The position numbers and the translations under genes were made by a program. DNA of 64,000 nt from Bryopsis sp. KO-2023 (lineage: Eukaryota > Chlorophyta > Ulvophyceae > Bryopsidales > Bryopsidaceae), in assembly GCA_030272585.1 (NCBI GenBank), contig BSYQ01000014.1:1798001-1862000 (forward strand), read 5' to 3'. Below are positions 43,358-56,987 of the stretch, one piece after another (position 1 is the stretch's first letter; each line of letters starts with the position of its first letter). Below the pieces are notes generated by a model. The model made no database searches. It was not told the DNA's origin and saw only the letters and a list, made by a program, of their open reading frames with translations.

Positions 43358-46300
43358 ATGCAGAGCGCTGGAAGGGCACTCCGCTCCACAGGATCGGGCC
43401 ACCTTCGAGCTCCAGGTCCTCGTCACAATCTTGCTCCTTCCAGCTGTTTTTTTTTTTCCGCTAAAAGTAGCTACTAAAAAAGCCTTTTTTTTACGGAAAC
43501 GATCCGCATGCAGAAAGAAATGTCTGGGGTCCACCAATCATTGCCTGAATTCTTGTTCAAATTCCAATGCTGCAAATTATTATTATTATTCTATTCTTGC
43601 CTAGGGAGATTTTTGAACAGTGGTGCATTTCTTGTGGTTAGAAAAAGTCCTTGTGAATAAATACAACCTGAGTTTCCCAACACTTGCTGTATTGTGATGG
43701 ACTGATTATTTTTTTGGTCCCCATATGAGAATCTGCTGATTTGGGCTTTATTTTCGTCCAAAAATTTATTTTGCTTTTTTTTTTGTCCATTCCAGGTCCA
43801 AGTGCAAGAGTGAATCTTAATGGGGTGAGGCCTGTTGAGTTGCAAAGCGGCCATTCGAAATTTAAGGTGAGCCCTTCCACACTAGTGAAAAATTTCTTTT
43901 TCAAACGAAGAAAATAAAATTTATACAGAATGAAGTGAAAGAGGAAAAAGTATAATTGACATAACAGACAAAAAAAATATTCACAGCTTTTTGGCTTCTG
44001 TTGGCAAGAATGGAAAAAAAATTTATGAATACCGTATTTTCTCTAATAGTAACTCAGGGTTACTATTGTTTCAATGTACCCCTAGGGGGGGGGAGACAAT
44101 TGGAGACGGGGTCATTATTAGAGACGGGGCGTATATTCTTTCAATGTACCCACAAGGGGGGACACTATTGCAGAGTGGGTCGCTATCAAGTGCGAGTCAC
44201 TGCAGAAAGGGAGACTCTTACAAGTAACTTTCCCATTAGCTACCAGAATTTCTAGCACAAAAATCAGTGCCAGAATTTCTAGCAGAAAAATCAGTCCCAT
44301 GAACTGCCAGAATTCCTATCAGCCCGGATAAACCTACTATAAACCATCAATCAATTTCACTCCCAACATCTTCCATCTCTATCGACGATTCACGTCTGAA
44401 GCCTGACGACTGACGACCAGTGAATAATGATGCACGACGATTGACGACTGACGACTGGCGGGAGTGGTTTCGCGACGTGCCGTGGTGCAGGCGAGGGGGC
44501 CGTCTCGTCACCAGCTGTCAGACATGTGGGGCGCTGACAGATTGACAAATGCGATTGAAGGAAAATCGTTCGTCGTAACGCGACAAACGCACCACTAGCG
44601 GTTTTTCCGACATTTTCCAATGGTGACGCAGGGTCACTTTCGGAGACGGGGCTTGTATTCTTTCTACCCCCCCCCCCCCCCCCACCCTGCGTCACTATTG
44701 GAGGGTGCGACACTACTAGAGAGTGCGGCACTGTTAGAGAAAATACGGTATGTATATTTAAGGGTTAATTGCATAATTTTCAGGTTCTCCAAACAACAGA
44801 GACTCAGAGGGATGCATCGGAGGCAGGAAATGCAGTCCCTTGCCCTGGACAGGTAGAGCCTCCATATTTTTCAATTTTTCTTTTATTTTTCTTCTAGTTA
44901 AAGTTAATTGCATTATGTCATGGAGCTGTTGGAATGCCATTGCTTTTTATTGTGTTTCATTTTTTTTTTTTTAACATCTCTTCGAGTTGCAGTTGAGATG
45001 CAGAAAGGAGCTAAAAGAAAAGATAAAATTGATGGCGCCTTTTTTTTCTCTCTCGCCGAAATCAAGTCCTGGACAATTGCCTTGTTGTTTTAATTTTGTT
45101 TATTTTTTAAATCCGAGTATGCGGACCTCCCCCCAAAAGAACCAACATTTTTGTACACCGCCCAAATCCTTCCCAATATATCGTTTTTTTATTTCTTGAA
45201 CGGCGCCCTATCAAGAGTTGCTTCCTTTTTCAGCGATTTCACATATTTCCTTTTCTTATCTTTGTTTCAGTCATAAATTTTCTATTACTATTACTATTAT
45301 TGTCTCGATTTTCGTTAATCAATGGCAATTAAAACAGATTTTTTTTCGTTTTCAGTTGCTGCAGAGAATTAGGTCTGACAAAGGAGCGAGGCCTGGGGCT
45401 GCTGGAGGTCGAAAAGCTGCTGTGGTGTGGTTCACGTCAGACTTGCGGCTCCACGATAATGAGGCTTTGCTGCAGGCCAACTCGGAGTCCAGTTCCATCC
45501 TTCCCGTGTTTTGCGTAGACCCCAGGGCTTTCAAAAAGGTGCAACACAGGCAGGAAGTTTTTGAAAAAAAATCAAAAAAATGATAATAAATAAATGGAGA
45601 AAAGCAAAAAATAAAATGTAATTTTTCCTTATGAAATGAAAAAAAATGGAAAAAACCCCCAACCATATGGGTGGTTTTTCTTTCGAGCTTTTTTTCCGCT
45701 GTTGTGAGGTTGCTTCGCAATCTTACATAGAAAGGAAAAATCATTGAGGGAAAAGCACAGGAAAAAAAACAAAAAAACGAATATGAATATGAATATGTGT
45801 GTGGAATAAACTCGATGGTGTATTTTTTGTACGGAGCATGTTTGTTCGTGCATCCATTTCATGTCGTGGAATTTTAAGAAAGTGGGGGTTGAGGTGTGGA
45901 GCAGATTTTCGGCCTTCTCCTTCTTACAAACGTCTTGAAACCACCTCGCTCCATTTTTGTTCTGGTGGTGCATTCTTGATTTATATTTTTTTTTTCAGTC
46001 CCCTGGCGGTTTTCGTCGGATCGACAAGTATCACGCAAAGTTCATTTTGGACAGCGTGGAGAGTTTGAGGGTGGCTTTGAGGGACGTGGGCTCCGATTTG
46101 GTGGTGAGGTTTGGAAATCCTGAAGAAATTGTTCCAGAGCTGGCGAAAAAAGCTGGGGCTTCTGCAGTGTACTGCCAAGAGGCGTTTTCGACGGAAGAAA
46201 GGAGGGTGAGAAGAATCCAGCGATGAAATCAGAAAGGATGACAGTCTGGACCACAATTGTTTTCTTTCTTTAGGTATTACTATTAATTGTTGCCAGGGTT

Positions 46301-48478
46301 GAGGGTTTTTTTATGAATTTATATGTAACAGGGAGATGTAAGATCACTATTTTTGCTCCCGAAGCCGAAAAAGCAATTCAGGGACTGTGTGTTTGCAGAA
46401 GACGATAGATGGATACCTTTGTAATTTGATTTTAATTTATTTTTATTTTTTTGTGGAGGTTCTATGTGTTTTCTTTTTTTTTTTTCTAACTTCTGTGATT
46501 TTTTTTTGTGGAGATCGAGGAGATGATGTCAGCAAACATCGCCGAGGAAGGAGTGAAGTTGAAGAAATTTTCGGGGAAAACTCTGCTAAACCAAAAAGAC
46601 CTTCCATTTCGTTTGAAAGATTTGCCTCGAACTTTCGGTAAGTGCTCCCCCCCCCTTTTCTTTGGTTTCATTTCATTTCATTTCATTTCATTTCGTTTCG
46701 TTTCTTCCTTTTTTTTTCAGTTTTTCCTTTTTTTTTTCGTTTTTTTTCCCTGAGAATGTATGCATAGCGCATTCTCGTGAAGTTATCACAAGAAGTGGGG
46801 TTAGGAGTTTTGTAGATATATGATCACAGAATGCACCACTATGAAGAGAATTATAGATTGTTTTTTTTTTTTTTTCAACTTGGGTGGCCTGATATTCAAA
46901 AACTTATCAATGTGTGTATGCGACTTTCAGCCAAATTTCAAGATATGGTGGCGAAGATCAAAATTGAACCTCCAAAAGAGAGTCCATCCGATATCAAAGG
47001 ATTACCACTCGGAAGGTATTTTTTTCCCACACTTTTATTTTTGGCATGCAAGGTTTTTTTTTCCTTTCTTTTTCTCCAAACAAAATTACTGTTTGTTTGT
47101 TTTTTTCATTTTTTCTATTTCGTTTTCTGAATCTGTTCATTTGTTCGACTCCATCAAAAATGAAACATCGAAAAGCACGGAAAAAAAAAGAGTGAGAGGA
47201 AAAGAGTGAATCCAGATTTAAAAAAAAAAGTTTAATCGACCATGTGCATGGTGGAAGAGGGGAACACATAAGGCTTTTAGTCATGATATTCTAAAATAAT
47301 AATGGTTGCTGTGTTTGTTTGTTAATTTTGCATTTTTTTTGGTTCAGTGTGGAAGCAGGTGATATCCCCACCCTCCAAGCATTAGGTTTCGACAAAGAGG
47401 AAATTTCCTCCATGTCGAAATGCAGGCCAGGTTCTTTGTTGAAAGGGGGCGAGCCAGAAGCGTTGAAAAAACTCAGAGAACAAAAATCAAAACCTGGGAA
47501 ATCGAGCAACGTTAACTTCAGCAGTGCCTCGAAGCTTTCCCCCTGGCTGGTAAAAAAAATGAAAATCAATTAATTAATAAATAAATAAGTTTTTGATTAA
47601 AAAAAGAAAAAGAATTTACATGTACAAGTCTGTAGATGTATGTTTATGGGGAATCCTTGGAATTGGTTAAAATTTAGCAAAATTCCGCTTTTTTAGAAGT
47701 TTTTTTAATCGGACGATTGTAAAAAAAAGGAACTGCTTCACCGATTGCTCCTGTTTCTGATTTTCTTTGCCAAGATTTTTACATTTTTGTTCATTTTACC
47801 CTCAAGTGGTTTTTCTTCTTGCCTCTGGATTTGTGCCATTCTTTGCATGGTGGCGTTTGAACCCCTTGCTTTTGATTTTTAGAATTTTGAATCAATTTTT
47901 CGATTTTTTTAAACGGAAAATCAGGCGGAGGGCTGTCTGTCACCTCGCCGGGTTTACAACGAGTTTTGCCTCACCAGCAAAAAGTGCTCTTTGGGTGAGG
48001 ATTGATCTGTTGAAAGAAAAAAATATATATGAATCAGCAGTTCAAAAAAAAATAAAAATGAAAACTCTCTACTGGTATATTTCTCATCAGTTGGTTCAAT
48101 TAGCAGTGATTATTTCTTTCCTGTTCTTTCTTTCTTTTTTCTTATTTTTTTCTTTGGGGGGGGGGGAGGGTGCTGTTGCTTGTTTCAGGTTTTTACAAAT
48201 AAATTGAATTTTGCCTTTTCAATCGACATTGATTGCAATGGGTTTTTTTACATAGGCACGTATTTTCATACAATTATACCTCCTTTTGGAAGGAGGGGTT
48301 ATTTCTCTTTGGGAAAAAATCCACCTCACGTATTGACTTCTTTTCGTTTTTTTCCTATTACTCATCCTGGACAGGTGCAAGCTCCTTATATGAGCTGCTT
48401 TGGTCAGATTTCTTCCAATTCCTCGAAAGCAATCGGGGCAGCAAACAGCCTGTGAAAAAATCTCCTCAACTTGCATAA
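43358..48478 (+). CDS. PHR2: Photolyase/blue-light receptor 2-like protein (PHR2)
   Basis: Ten exons join in phase to 390 residues: 43358-43415, 43796-43866, 44784-44852, 45356-45538, 45999-46205, 46514-46637, 46931-47015, 47348-47549, 47925-47994 and 48375-48478. The N terminus M-Q-S-A-G-R-A-L-R is Arg/Ser-rich, like an organelle transit peptide. The photolyase alpha/beta domain follows: AAVVWFTSDLRLHDNEAL, VLPVFCVDPR-like ILPVFCVDPRAF, FILDSVESLR, GSDLVVRFGNPEEIVPEL and a DLP..LKDLP motif. SPWLAEGCLSPR and LYELLWSDFFQFLES close the protein. Known: plant PHR2 ends at exactly this point, lacking the C-terminal FAD-binding domain of true photolyases and DASH cryptochromes, so no FAD-dependent repair is expected. 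Its role is poorly known. Intron 2 carries a transposon. The first donor (43415) is the least certain border. Confidence 0.88.
44030..44750. mobile_element. TA-flanked inverted-repeat DNA transposon (MITE-like)
   Basis: Both ends read inward TACCGTATTTTCTCTAAYAG, matching at 21 of the first 24 positions, and the element begins and ends at TA, consistent with a TA target duplication. It is 721 bases long with no credible protein frame. Internally it repeats blocks such as GGAGACGGGGY-TTATTCTTTC near both ends and GACGACTGACGACT in the middle, and holds a C-run of about 19. This is the layout of a non-autonomous Tc1/mariner or pogo-class element. It lies wholly in PHR2 intron 2. Confidence 0.75.
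46667..46702 (+). repeat. (TTTCA)n pentanucleotide repeat
   Basis: About five ATTTC/TTTCA units grade into GTTTC units in a PHR2 intron. A similar shorter run is near 49537. Confidence 0.85.
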
Positions 48479-50832
48479 GCGCCGAATTTACCATTTTTCT
48501 TTTTGTGTATTTCCCTTCTGCTTGCCTTTTTTTTTTTTTTTTCGCCGGACATAGACCTATTTTTTGAATCTGTTTTTGCTGTGCCGCCTCTTCATCAGGG
48601 AGTTTTCCGGGGACTCCATGAGGCCGGCTTTTGGGTTTTTTGTCTTTTTTTGTTATATTGGTGTGGCATGGGCTGCTTCAGTCTGCCATTTGTATTGTAT
48701 TTGAAAGGAGAAGAGCAAACTTGGAAGTTTTTGTTGAACGGAGGATGTTTTTGTTAAACAGTATGTTTGGATTGATTGACGATGATGCATGTCCGAAAAT
48801 CCAATTTGCATGCATCAGGTGTACTTGCGTATAAACGATTATTCGAACTTCCTCCTCTTGCCCAAATCAAGTCCTCTGGAACGACTACCCTGAGTCATCC
48901 TAACCCCATCTCGTCCTTCCTAGCCACTCAAACCCAGATTCCTTTCTGGTGCATGCCAGTCTGACTCAGAAGCCGAACCTGACCTTGAGTATTCCCAGAA
49001 CGGCGATTCTCCTCCACAATGTAATTTATGTTTGTTTGTTTGATTCCCAGCGCCACAATAATCGGACTCAGTGAGTGAATTCATCAGTTCTGGTTGTACT
49101 CAAATTTCATTGTGTGCCCGCATGCCACTCACCCCTGAAATCAATCTTGTGGAAATGAGTAAATCAGTTTGGTAGTTGTAATCATGTAATCATGTAATCA
49201 TTGATTCATTGATTGATTGATATCAGTTTGGTAGTTGTTGTGCACTTTGTAAAATAAGGACTCTAGGTTGTGGTATTTGAAGGAACTTTGTTTGGAACAG
49301 GGGTCGTACTACAGTGTAAGAATGTTAATTCTATAATCCTTATTGGAATAGAGCATCAAGAGTTCGGGGAGAGTGGTGAAAAAAAAGGTTTGTTTTGCAG
49401 AATAGGTTCTGCCGAAAGGACAGTTGGGTAGTTGCTTTGGAGTTTGTATAGTCAACACTCTTGGTTGTGGTATTTGAGGGGATTTGGTTTACAGATATGG
49501 TTCTTCTTCCCACTACGGGACGTTTATTTTATTTCATTTCATTCCATTCCAAAAAGGGCAACTGGTAACTGGTATTGGTTTTTCTCCTTCACAATGCAAT
49601 TAGGCTGATTTGACGCAGACATTTCGTGGCGGAAAAAGTTATAGCATTCACCAGAAATTTGTCAAAAGATACTGCCCATCCACAAGAAGCAAAGACAAAC
49701 CAGCCTTTTCTGGGAAAAAAAAATCTTTTGATGGTGATTTTTTCTGCGTCTGTTGAAACCACGAGAAATGTGGAAACAATTATTAGAGTCGATGGGTATA
49801 AAAGAGGGTGAAGCCATCGTATTTGAGGTCTTTTTTACATGACTTTTTGACAGTTTCATGATTTCAACACGTGAAAAAGGTTGAACCAAGAGATGGTAGT
49901 TGGGTTTTTTGATTTCTTGTTTCTTAATTTGTTTTTTAAGAAACAAATCAGACAGAATATCGCAGCATCACCAAAAAAAGGGTTTCACTTCAAAGATTTT
50001 ACACCTTGATTTCCCCCTTTTTACTAGGAAGAGTCCATAACAGAGACAGAAGAAAAAAAAACACCCAAAATTTTCCTGAAAACTTTTTTTGCCCCCTGCC
50101 CAAAGAAAAAAGCATTCGTTCGTGTGTGCAAATATCTAAACATCTAAAAACCCCATGTTGTTCTTGTTTTTTTTTTCTTTTCTTTTAAACTCACCTGCCT
50201 TCTCCTAACAGCTTTCCCCTCGATACAATTTTCAGATTTTACAAAAGAGAAAAACAACAACATAATCTTCCCCCTGCATTTCTCTAAGATCACATAGGCG
50301 AAAAGCAACCCTTCCCCCCCAAAAAAAAGAAAAGAAAAACTGGCAATAAAAACGCAATCAAGTGAGCCACTAATTGAAGTGCTGGCATGTCGTTTTTGAC
50401 TTTCACTTTTTTCCTTACATATGAATATTTATAGGTTGGAATTATGTAATGATTAGCTCCTCCCCCCCTCCCCCCCCAATTCTTGCGACTTTTCCCCACC
50501 CTTTCTTTCCCCCAACTTGAAATCAATATTTCAATCTCATTTTTTCTCATTTTTTTTTTCCTTTTGGCACCTCTTCTGTGTGATTTTTTTGAAACAATAC
50601 TGGAAAAGGAATATATACCCTCCCCCCCCCCCCGGCCAGAATAAAAAATAAAATTCCATTAAAAAAAGAGAGGGCAAGAAAAAAACCAAAAAAAAAACAC
50701 CATTCGAATATTCCATCCGATGTTTGCATTTTGTTCTTTGAGAACGAGAAAATTTTGAAATTAGAAACAAAAAAAAGGGAAAAAAAGGCAAAAAAAAAAA
50801 GAATAGGAGAAAAAAAAAAGCTGGCATGCACT
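48479..50832. other. Convergent spacer, no gene recognised
   Basis: Between PHR2 (plus) and the TDBD gene (minus). AT-rich; contains ATTGATTG/ATGTAATC microsatellite (about 49180-49222) and long A, T and C runs. No credible exon. Confidence 0.6.
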
Positions 50833-53800
50833 CTATTCTAAATATATCGTTTCTGGAGCCATTGCTGGAATCTCGATGGTTTCCACTGTCAAATCGCCTG
50901 TAAGAAAAGCACGAAGAAAAATCATAAACAACTCTTTTTTTAATGTCAAATAACAGTTAAAAAAAACAACAAGAGTAATCGAAAACCCCCATAAAACGTG
51001 GAATCGCCATTCGTCAAATGGTACATGGGCATTTCAGCCTTGTAAAAAAAAAAACAAACACAGAAAGAAAACACACACATACACAGCAAATAAGCCCTGG
51101 TTATTTGTCAACAAAAGAAAAGTTTGAAGTAAAAAAAATAAAAAATCTGATGCAAAAAAAGATTTGAGCAAAAAACAAAGTACACTCACAAAAACAAAAA
51201 AAACAAAAAAAAACGGAATATTCTCGTCAAACCTTCCACAATCAATCCAGTGGATTACCTTTCTGCCCCCCACCCCCTGAAAAAAAAAAAAAAAGAAAAA
51301 AAATTGATTATAAAGCAGGAAAAAAAAAGTTTCTTTCCTTTAGCTTTTTCGATCACACCAAAGTAAGAAAACAGACAAAGAAAAATATATTTAAGAAAAA
51401 AATTTGCAGGAGAGAAAAAACGACTAAAAAAGACAAAAAAAAAGCAAACATTAAAACGCGTCAGCAGAAAAACCCCTTCACCCACACCAATAAATCGATC
51501 AAAATGCCTGCTACTTTTTCCTTCAAAATTCCCCCCCCCCTTTCGTTTTTGATGATTTTCACTTCATATTTAGACATGGGTCAGTCTCACCCTACAATCT
51601 CCTCCACTCCTCCTTCCCTCCCCCCCCAAAAAAAAAGTAATAAAATAAAAAATATACACATATAATAAATAAAAAAAGCAACGATGCATTTCAAAAACAT
51701 GTACCTGCGAATGTTTTCATCCCCATGATCTCCTCCATCAGTCTCGTCAACTCCAACAACGATCGACCACACGGAAAGATGATATGCCGACCAGGTTTCC
51801 TGACCTTCATCCCTGCACACTTCTCAAACTCCGTCGCCCCCACCACATGCGCACACCGACTGCACAAAATCCCATTCCACACGATCCAGCCCTCAGCCAG
51901 CCGCCGGCCATGCCCCCCTCGATACCACACTCTGTTCCCCAGTTTCGTCAAATGAGCTTGAATCAGATGGCCGATGATTTTGGACGGTTTAGGGATGATA
52001 CGTTTCGTAACAGGGTCGCATTTGCCTGGGAGGTTTGGCCAGTTTTTGTTGATCGGTGCTTGCACTCCGATCCTGACGGAGAGGATTTTGTCGGCGAACG
52101 GGCAGCTTGGGTCGACCAGCGCGTTTGGCGGCGGCATGGGGGCTCCAGACAGCTCGGGAATGATTCTATGTATGGGCATCGGAATAACGCTTCTTAAAAA
52201 ATGAAATAATGATACACACACACACAAAACGCAAAAACACACGAGAAAAAAAAAAAAAGAAGAAGCATCAGTAATGGGCCTGGTGTGGAGAGGAGCAGTT
52301 TTCGAATCCCGCCCGGTGCATACCTGACTCGATCCTGAGCGGCTTTCTTGCAATCCATCACATCGCCGTCTTGCTGCTCCTGCGTGGAATTCCCCCCTCT
52401 GTTGAGCCCTCGGGTTTTCGACAAAATGTCATTAAACGAACAATACGCAGGCATCGCCACGATCTTGTTCGAATTCAGCAAAGCAACATCTTCTTGCTGG
52501 AGCTCCTCCACCACCATTTCCACCCCCTCCGGCTCCTCCACATCATTTTGGGCAGAGTTTTTCTCGGGCAATAGCTCATCTTCAGGATTTTGATATGGGT
52601 CCATCTGGAATTCGGAATCGGCGATTTCGAGATTCTCTAGATCTTCGAGATCTTCCCCGAGATCATCTGGATCATCGAAAGAATTTGTTTGCTGATCCTG
52701 GCATTCGAATTCGCTTTCTTGGAAAGTCTGCTTGCTGTCGGAGTCCATGGGCCGGGCGATTTCGTTGGTGTCGATGAACATCTCCATGTGCTCCATTTCC
52801 TGCAAAAGGAAAAAAAAAACCATAAAAAAAAATTACGAAAAGGCCAAAAATGAGGGAATTAAATTAATGGTTACTATGGCATCGATAATCATGATGTTTT
52901 GAGAGCGTGTTTGGAAAAAAAAGAAGCTCTTTTTTTTTCGGAAAGGGAGGAAGTGAATGGACTTGGATAGAATCCACCTGCGGGGAACTCGGCTGATTAT
53001 ATTTGGAGCCCATATCACTTTTTCGCACAGTGGAAGGGTTTCTGATACTTGAAACCAGAATTATAGTTGAAATCTGGTTGGGGAAAAAGTGTGACCAGGG
53101 ATTCACTCCTCGTTTTTTTCTAGCCCATTTAAAAAAAATAAAATAAGAAAATACATCCATAATTGTCATTCCTGTAGACATAAACAACACATATCTGAAT
53201 TTCAGTGTCAATGCAGCACTTTTTTTTTAACAAAAAACTGTTAAAAGAAATAACCGTGCCATTACTACGGATTCATCACCGAGAAACTAACCAACCGAAA
53301 AAAAAAACACACAAAAAAAACACGGGGTAAAAAGAAAGGGAAAAAAAATATTTTTTCCAGAAAAAAATAAAAATAAATAATACCTGAAAATCGTCTTCCA
53401 ATATTCGCCGTTTTCCTCCAGCATATCCTCTATTTTCGACGACATCCGAGTCCTTTCTTGGATCCTCTTCGACCTTGTGCATGGTTTTTTGTTTTTTTCT
53501 GTTTTTCCGATATTCTTTCTGATAGCAGCTCCGGCATCGCCGAGGGGCCTTCATCGGTTTTATGTCTGTCCCACAATCGATGCATTTGGAGAGGTCCAGA
53601 ACGGGGGGCGATTCAGCTTTGTTATTCGGACTGCCCATCCTTTTGCCGACGTCCTTTAAAAGGAAATTAAACCAAGAAACAAAATCAGGGAAAAAGAGAA
53701 AAAGAGTTTTCGGGAGGAAAAGGGGGAAGGGCTCATTTTTTCGGTTTAATTTTTGTAACATTTATTTTTTCTTATTGTGTTTCTTTTTGTTTATAAACGG

Positions 53801-53864
53801 AAAAAAAAAAACATATGGCATTTTTCTGAAACCGAAACACGGAATAATACATCCACCCCCCCAA

Positions 53865-53896
<32 letters not shown>

Positions 53897-56800
53897 AAAC
53901 ATAATATTAATAAATAAATGTAATAAAGACTAAAATAAACAAAACGAACCCCCAAAAAATTGAATACATAAACCTTGGATAAAAAAACAGGACATGGCAT
54001 CTTACCTTGAAATCGGAACGACTCCTATCATCGATATGATTGGACTGCTCCCAGCAGTACCTCCAAAACATCCGTGGCAATTTTCGTAACGAAAATTTGG
54101 GCCCGAGATCCACAACTATCGGCCCCTTGTTGCTCCTCTTCCTCCTGGGAATGTCGATATTTTCCAAATCGAAATCCTTTCCGGAGCCATTCGGTACCAA
54201 ACCCCGTCCTTGCTTGATTTGTTGCTGAGGTTGGTGATTTTCGATCCGCTTTTTACCCTTCGAAATGCCACCTAGAGAGGAAGAAACAAGAAAGAGAAAA
54301 AGAAAAAAAAAATCTGAGCAAATATGGAGTTTTAGCCACAAATAATCATTTGTTTTGGTGAAAACATGGAAAAGCTTCCCCCCCCCCCTCCCCCCTCTTT
54401 CCTCTTTTCAAAAAAAAAAAGAAAAAATTAAAGATGTCGTCCTTTTGAATCTCCAAAATGAATGTTCCACAGATGGTCGACTCAATTTTTACAAAAAAAA
54501 TAAAAATAAACAAACTGCAAAAATCCCGCACAAAAAGAGTGAAAAAATAAAATGTTTTGTTCCACCTAGATGGAAGGCAAAGTATGCAACCGGACCATTG
54601 TTGAGAAAAAAAAAGAAAAAAAAAGTTATCCTCACCACTGCCATCTTTTTTCTTGATTTGAGCATCTCCCTAGGAAAAAAAAACAAATTATTTCACCAAA
54701 CCTCTTTTACTCAACCCCCCCCCCAAAAAAAACAAAAAAACAAAAACAAACGAGCAAAAAATTGACTGTCGAATGTTGCATTCGAGAAACCCCCCATACT
54801 GCAAATCATTAATTGAAGAAACAACAAATAAAAGGATAATAATAGTACTAAGTAATAATTTCTTGATTGAGCTGCCAACAGAACAAATCTTTCTGCAATG
54901 GCGCTACACAGGATTTTCTCAAATGCTCTGCTGTGAATATACATTCATTATTCAACGCGTATCTTCGAAGCGTCCGAACAGAGTGGAAGAACCCTCCCCC
55001 CTCTCAACTGCGAAACCCCATAACAGTTTTTCCCTGGATTTTTTTGGATGGTTGTGTCCGCACCGAGACTGGAAATTGACCGCCCCCTCTTTTTCTCCTC
55101 CAAACCATCCCTTTGCTCAATTTTCGCTTAATTAATATTTGTCTATCTAACCAACCAGTCGCAAAATTCCCATAGGTTCGATTTCATGGTATTGGTCGGC
55201 TACAGAATTATCCTGCTCGTCCCATCCCATTCCAATTGCCCCTCAATATCCTTCAAAAAGAGAAATTCCCCAAGCAAAATTCTCATTTGCCGTCCGATGG
55301 CCATGATCAAGTCTCTATTAATCTACGTAGGACCATCTTCCCAATTTTCAATTTCCGCATTTGTGGCTTTTTTCACTTTCGCGCCTTTTTTGGATTAAAT
55401 TTGGAGCGTTTCGCAACTGATAGATTTTGTATCCTCATGTCTGAATTACCCATGCACCCTGGCCTTCTTTTCCAAAAAACAGGAAAAAAAAAACTTTTGC
55501 ACACCTACCCCCCCCCCCAAAAAAAAAACCAACAAGAAAAAGACATGAATATATTTACCCACATTGGCCAGGGTTTCGATCCAGGTCCCCCTGAAATATC
55601 TGCGACGAGAGGTGCTCAAATCTGGGTTGAAGAAAGGCAAAAAAATTGATGACTAATTTTCTGGCCTGGACCACCTGACCACGAACCCACGCACGACGCA
55701 CCGAAGAGAAGCGCGGTACCGTCCGCCGCGCCCCAATACGACGGGGTAAACCAAGCACCCCAAGTCGAGGAATAGGACGAAAAGGGAATCCCGAGCGGAT
55801 CTATCAAACGGACGTTTCCGACGACCCTCAGATTCGACCTTGGACAAAATTGGAAGGAAACACGACCCCTGGTTTGGCCGCGAACACCCAACGCATAAAT
55901 ATTATCCCTCCACCGCTCACATTCCACCCCAGCCGCGGATGGTGCTGTGTTGTGTTTTTTCTCTCCCTGTTTTTCGTTTTGGCGCCAGGGGAAACATCGC
56001 AGAAGCCTGGCTTCGTGGCGGGGAAAATCGGAAAGCGCGCGATTGTTTGATTCGAAAGGAACGCGCGAAACGAAAGGAAGAGAGGAAGCTATGGGAGGAT
56101 GCAGAGTCTGGAGGTTTCTGGCGATCTTTTCGTCGTTTTTTTTTTCCTTCCGTTTTTATTTTTTTCCAAACTCACCTTTTCGACACTTCGCTGCTTCGAC
56201 GCTCGCGCTTGCTCCGCCTTCTGTTTTTTCACCGCTTCCGGAAACATCAACACCTTCTCCAATCTGGCTATGAACAAAAAAACATGACCACCCGAAAAAA
56301 AAAACGAACTACAGAAACCAATACAGGGTTAAAAAACGCCCCGCGCTCGGCACGCCGTTTTCGAATCTTTCGCCTACGACGAAAAAAAACATCGCAACGC
56401 AAGAAAAAAAAACTAACACACCGTGAACTGTTTTCCTTTTTTTTTTTTCAATTTTTTTCTTTTCCGCGCTGGCTTTGCGGTCATAAGGGACGCGGAGATA
56501 AGTCAAAAAATAAGGTAAGAGCTTCCCGACGGCCAGCAGCGTTCGCCCCGCAAACACAAATCGATAAGGGGAAAATAAAAAAAAGTAAAAGTCGCCCGTC
56601 CCCAGAAACACTCATCACGACACCTACTCTTTCAACGGCAGATCCTCTTGGTCGCCGTCTTGATACTCCACCTGCAACCACAGCGCGGTTACGCATTCGT
56701 GGGTCGATTCGGGAAACACATATACACACAACAAAAGCCGTATTTTTGGTCGGTCGTCGTATTTTCGTCCCCCAGCTGTTTTTTTCCAACAAACTCCGGA

Positions 56801-56987
56801 GCGACGGCGCTCAAATAACGAGCCCGTTGGGTAAGCCACCCCCCGCCCGCCGCCAGCGAACAAAAAACAACACACAACTCACCCTCGCGTACAGCTCCCC
56901 TTCGACTTCGACGACTTCCACCACCACGCCCTGAAACCAGCCGTGCCTAGGAAAGTGTTTCGTCACCAACTCCCCCACATACTCCAT
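50833..56987 (-). CDS. Chromatin reader with Tudor-like and TPL-binding (TDBD) domains
   Basis: About ten exons: 56987-56883, 56671-56628, 56263-56176, about 55841-55700 (border unsure), about 55636-55560, 54272-54006, 53653-53384, 52799-52324, about 52193-51705 and 50897-50833. The start MEYVGELVTKHFPRHGWF plus GVVVEVV..YAR|VEYQDGDQEDLPLKEL is a Tudor/Agenet-like module seen in plant chromatin proteins. Later come a basic region, a four-Cys site (CIDCG...CRSCY, exon 53653-53384) and a long acidic region rich in Glu/Asp. Exon 52193-51705 has GILCSRCAHVVGATEFEK, CAGMKVRKPGRHI and GRSLLELTRLME, matching the plant TDBD zinc fold (GIxCxxC, FExxAGxKxxxP, GxSLL) of IDM1-type proteins. No PHD finger or acetyltransferase domain was found. 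Nuclear recruitment of a co-repressor is inferred from the family. Confidence 0.78.

Noticed and set aside
44991-45100. Extra PHR2 exon after CGAGTTGCAG
   Set aside because: No credible donor follows, and exons 44852 and 45356 already join in phase to the expected protein.
55840-56934. Long plus-strand frame of 364 residues
   Set aside because: Arg/Lys/Thr-rich nonsense composition; it is antisense to the exons and introns of the Tudor/TDBD gene.
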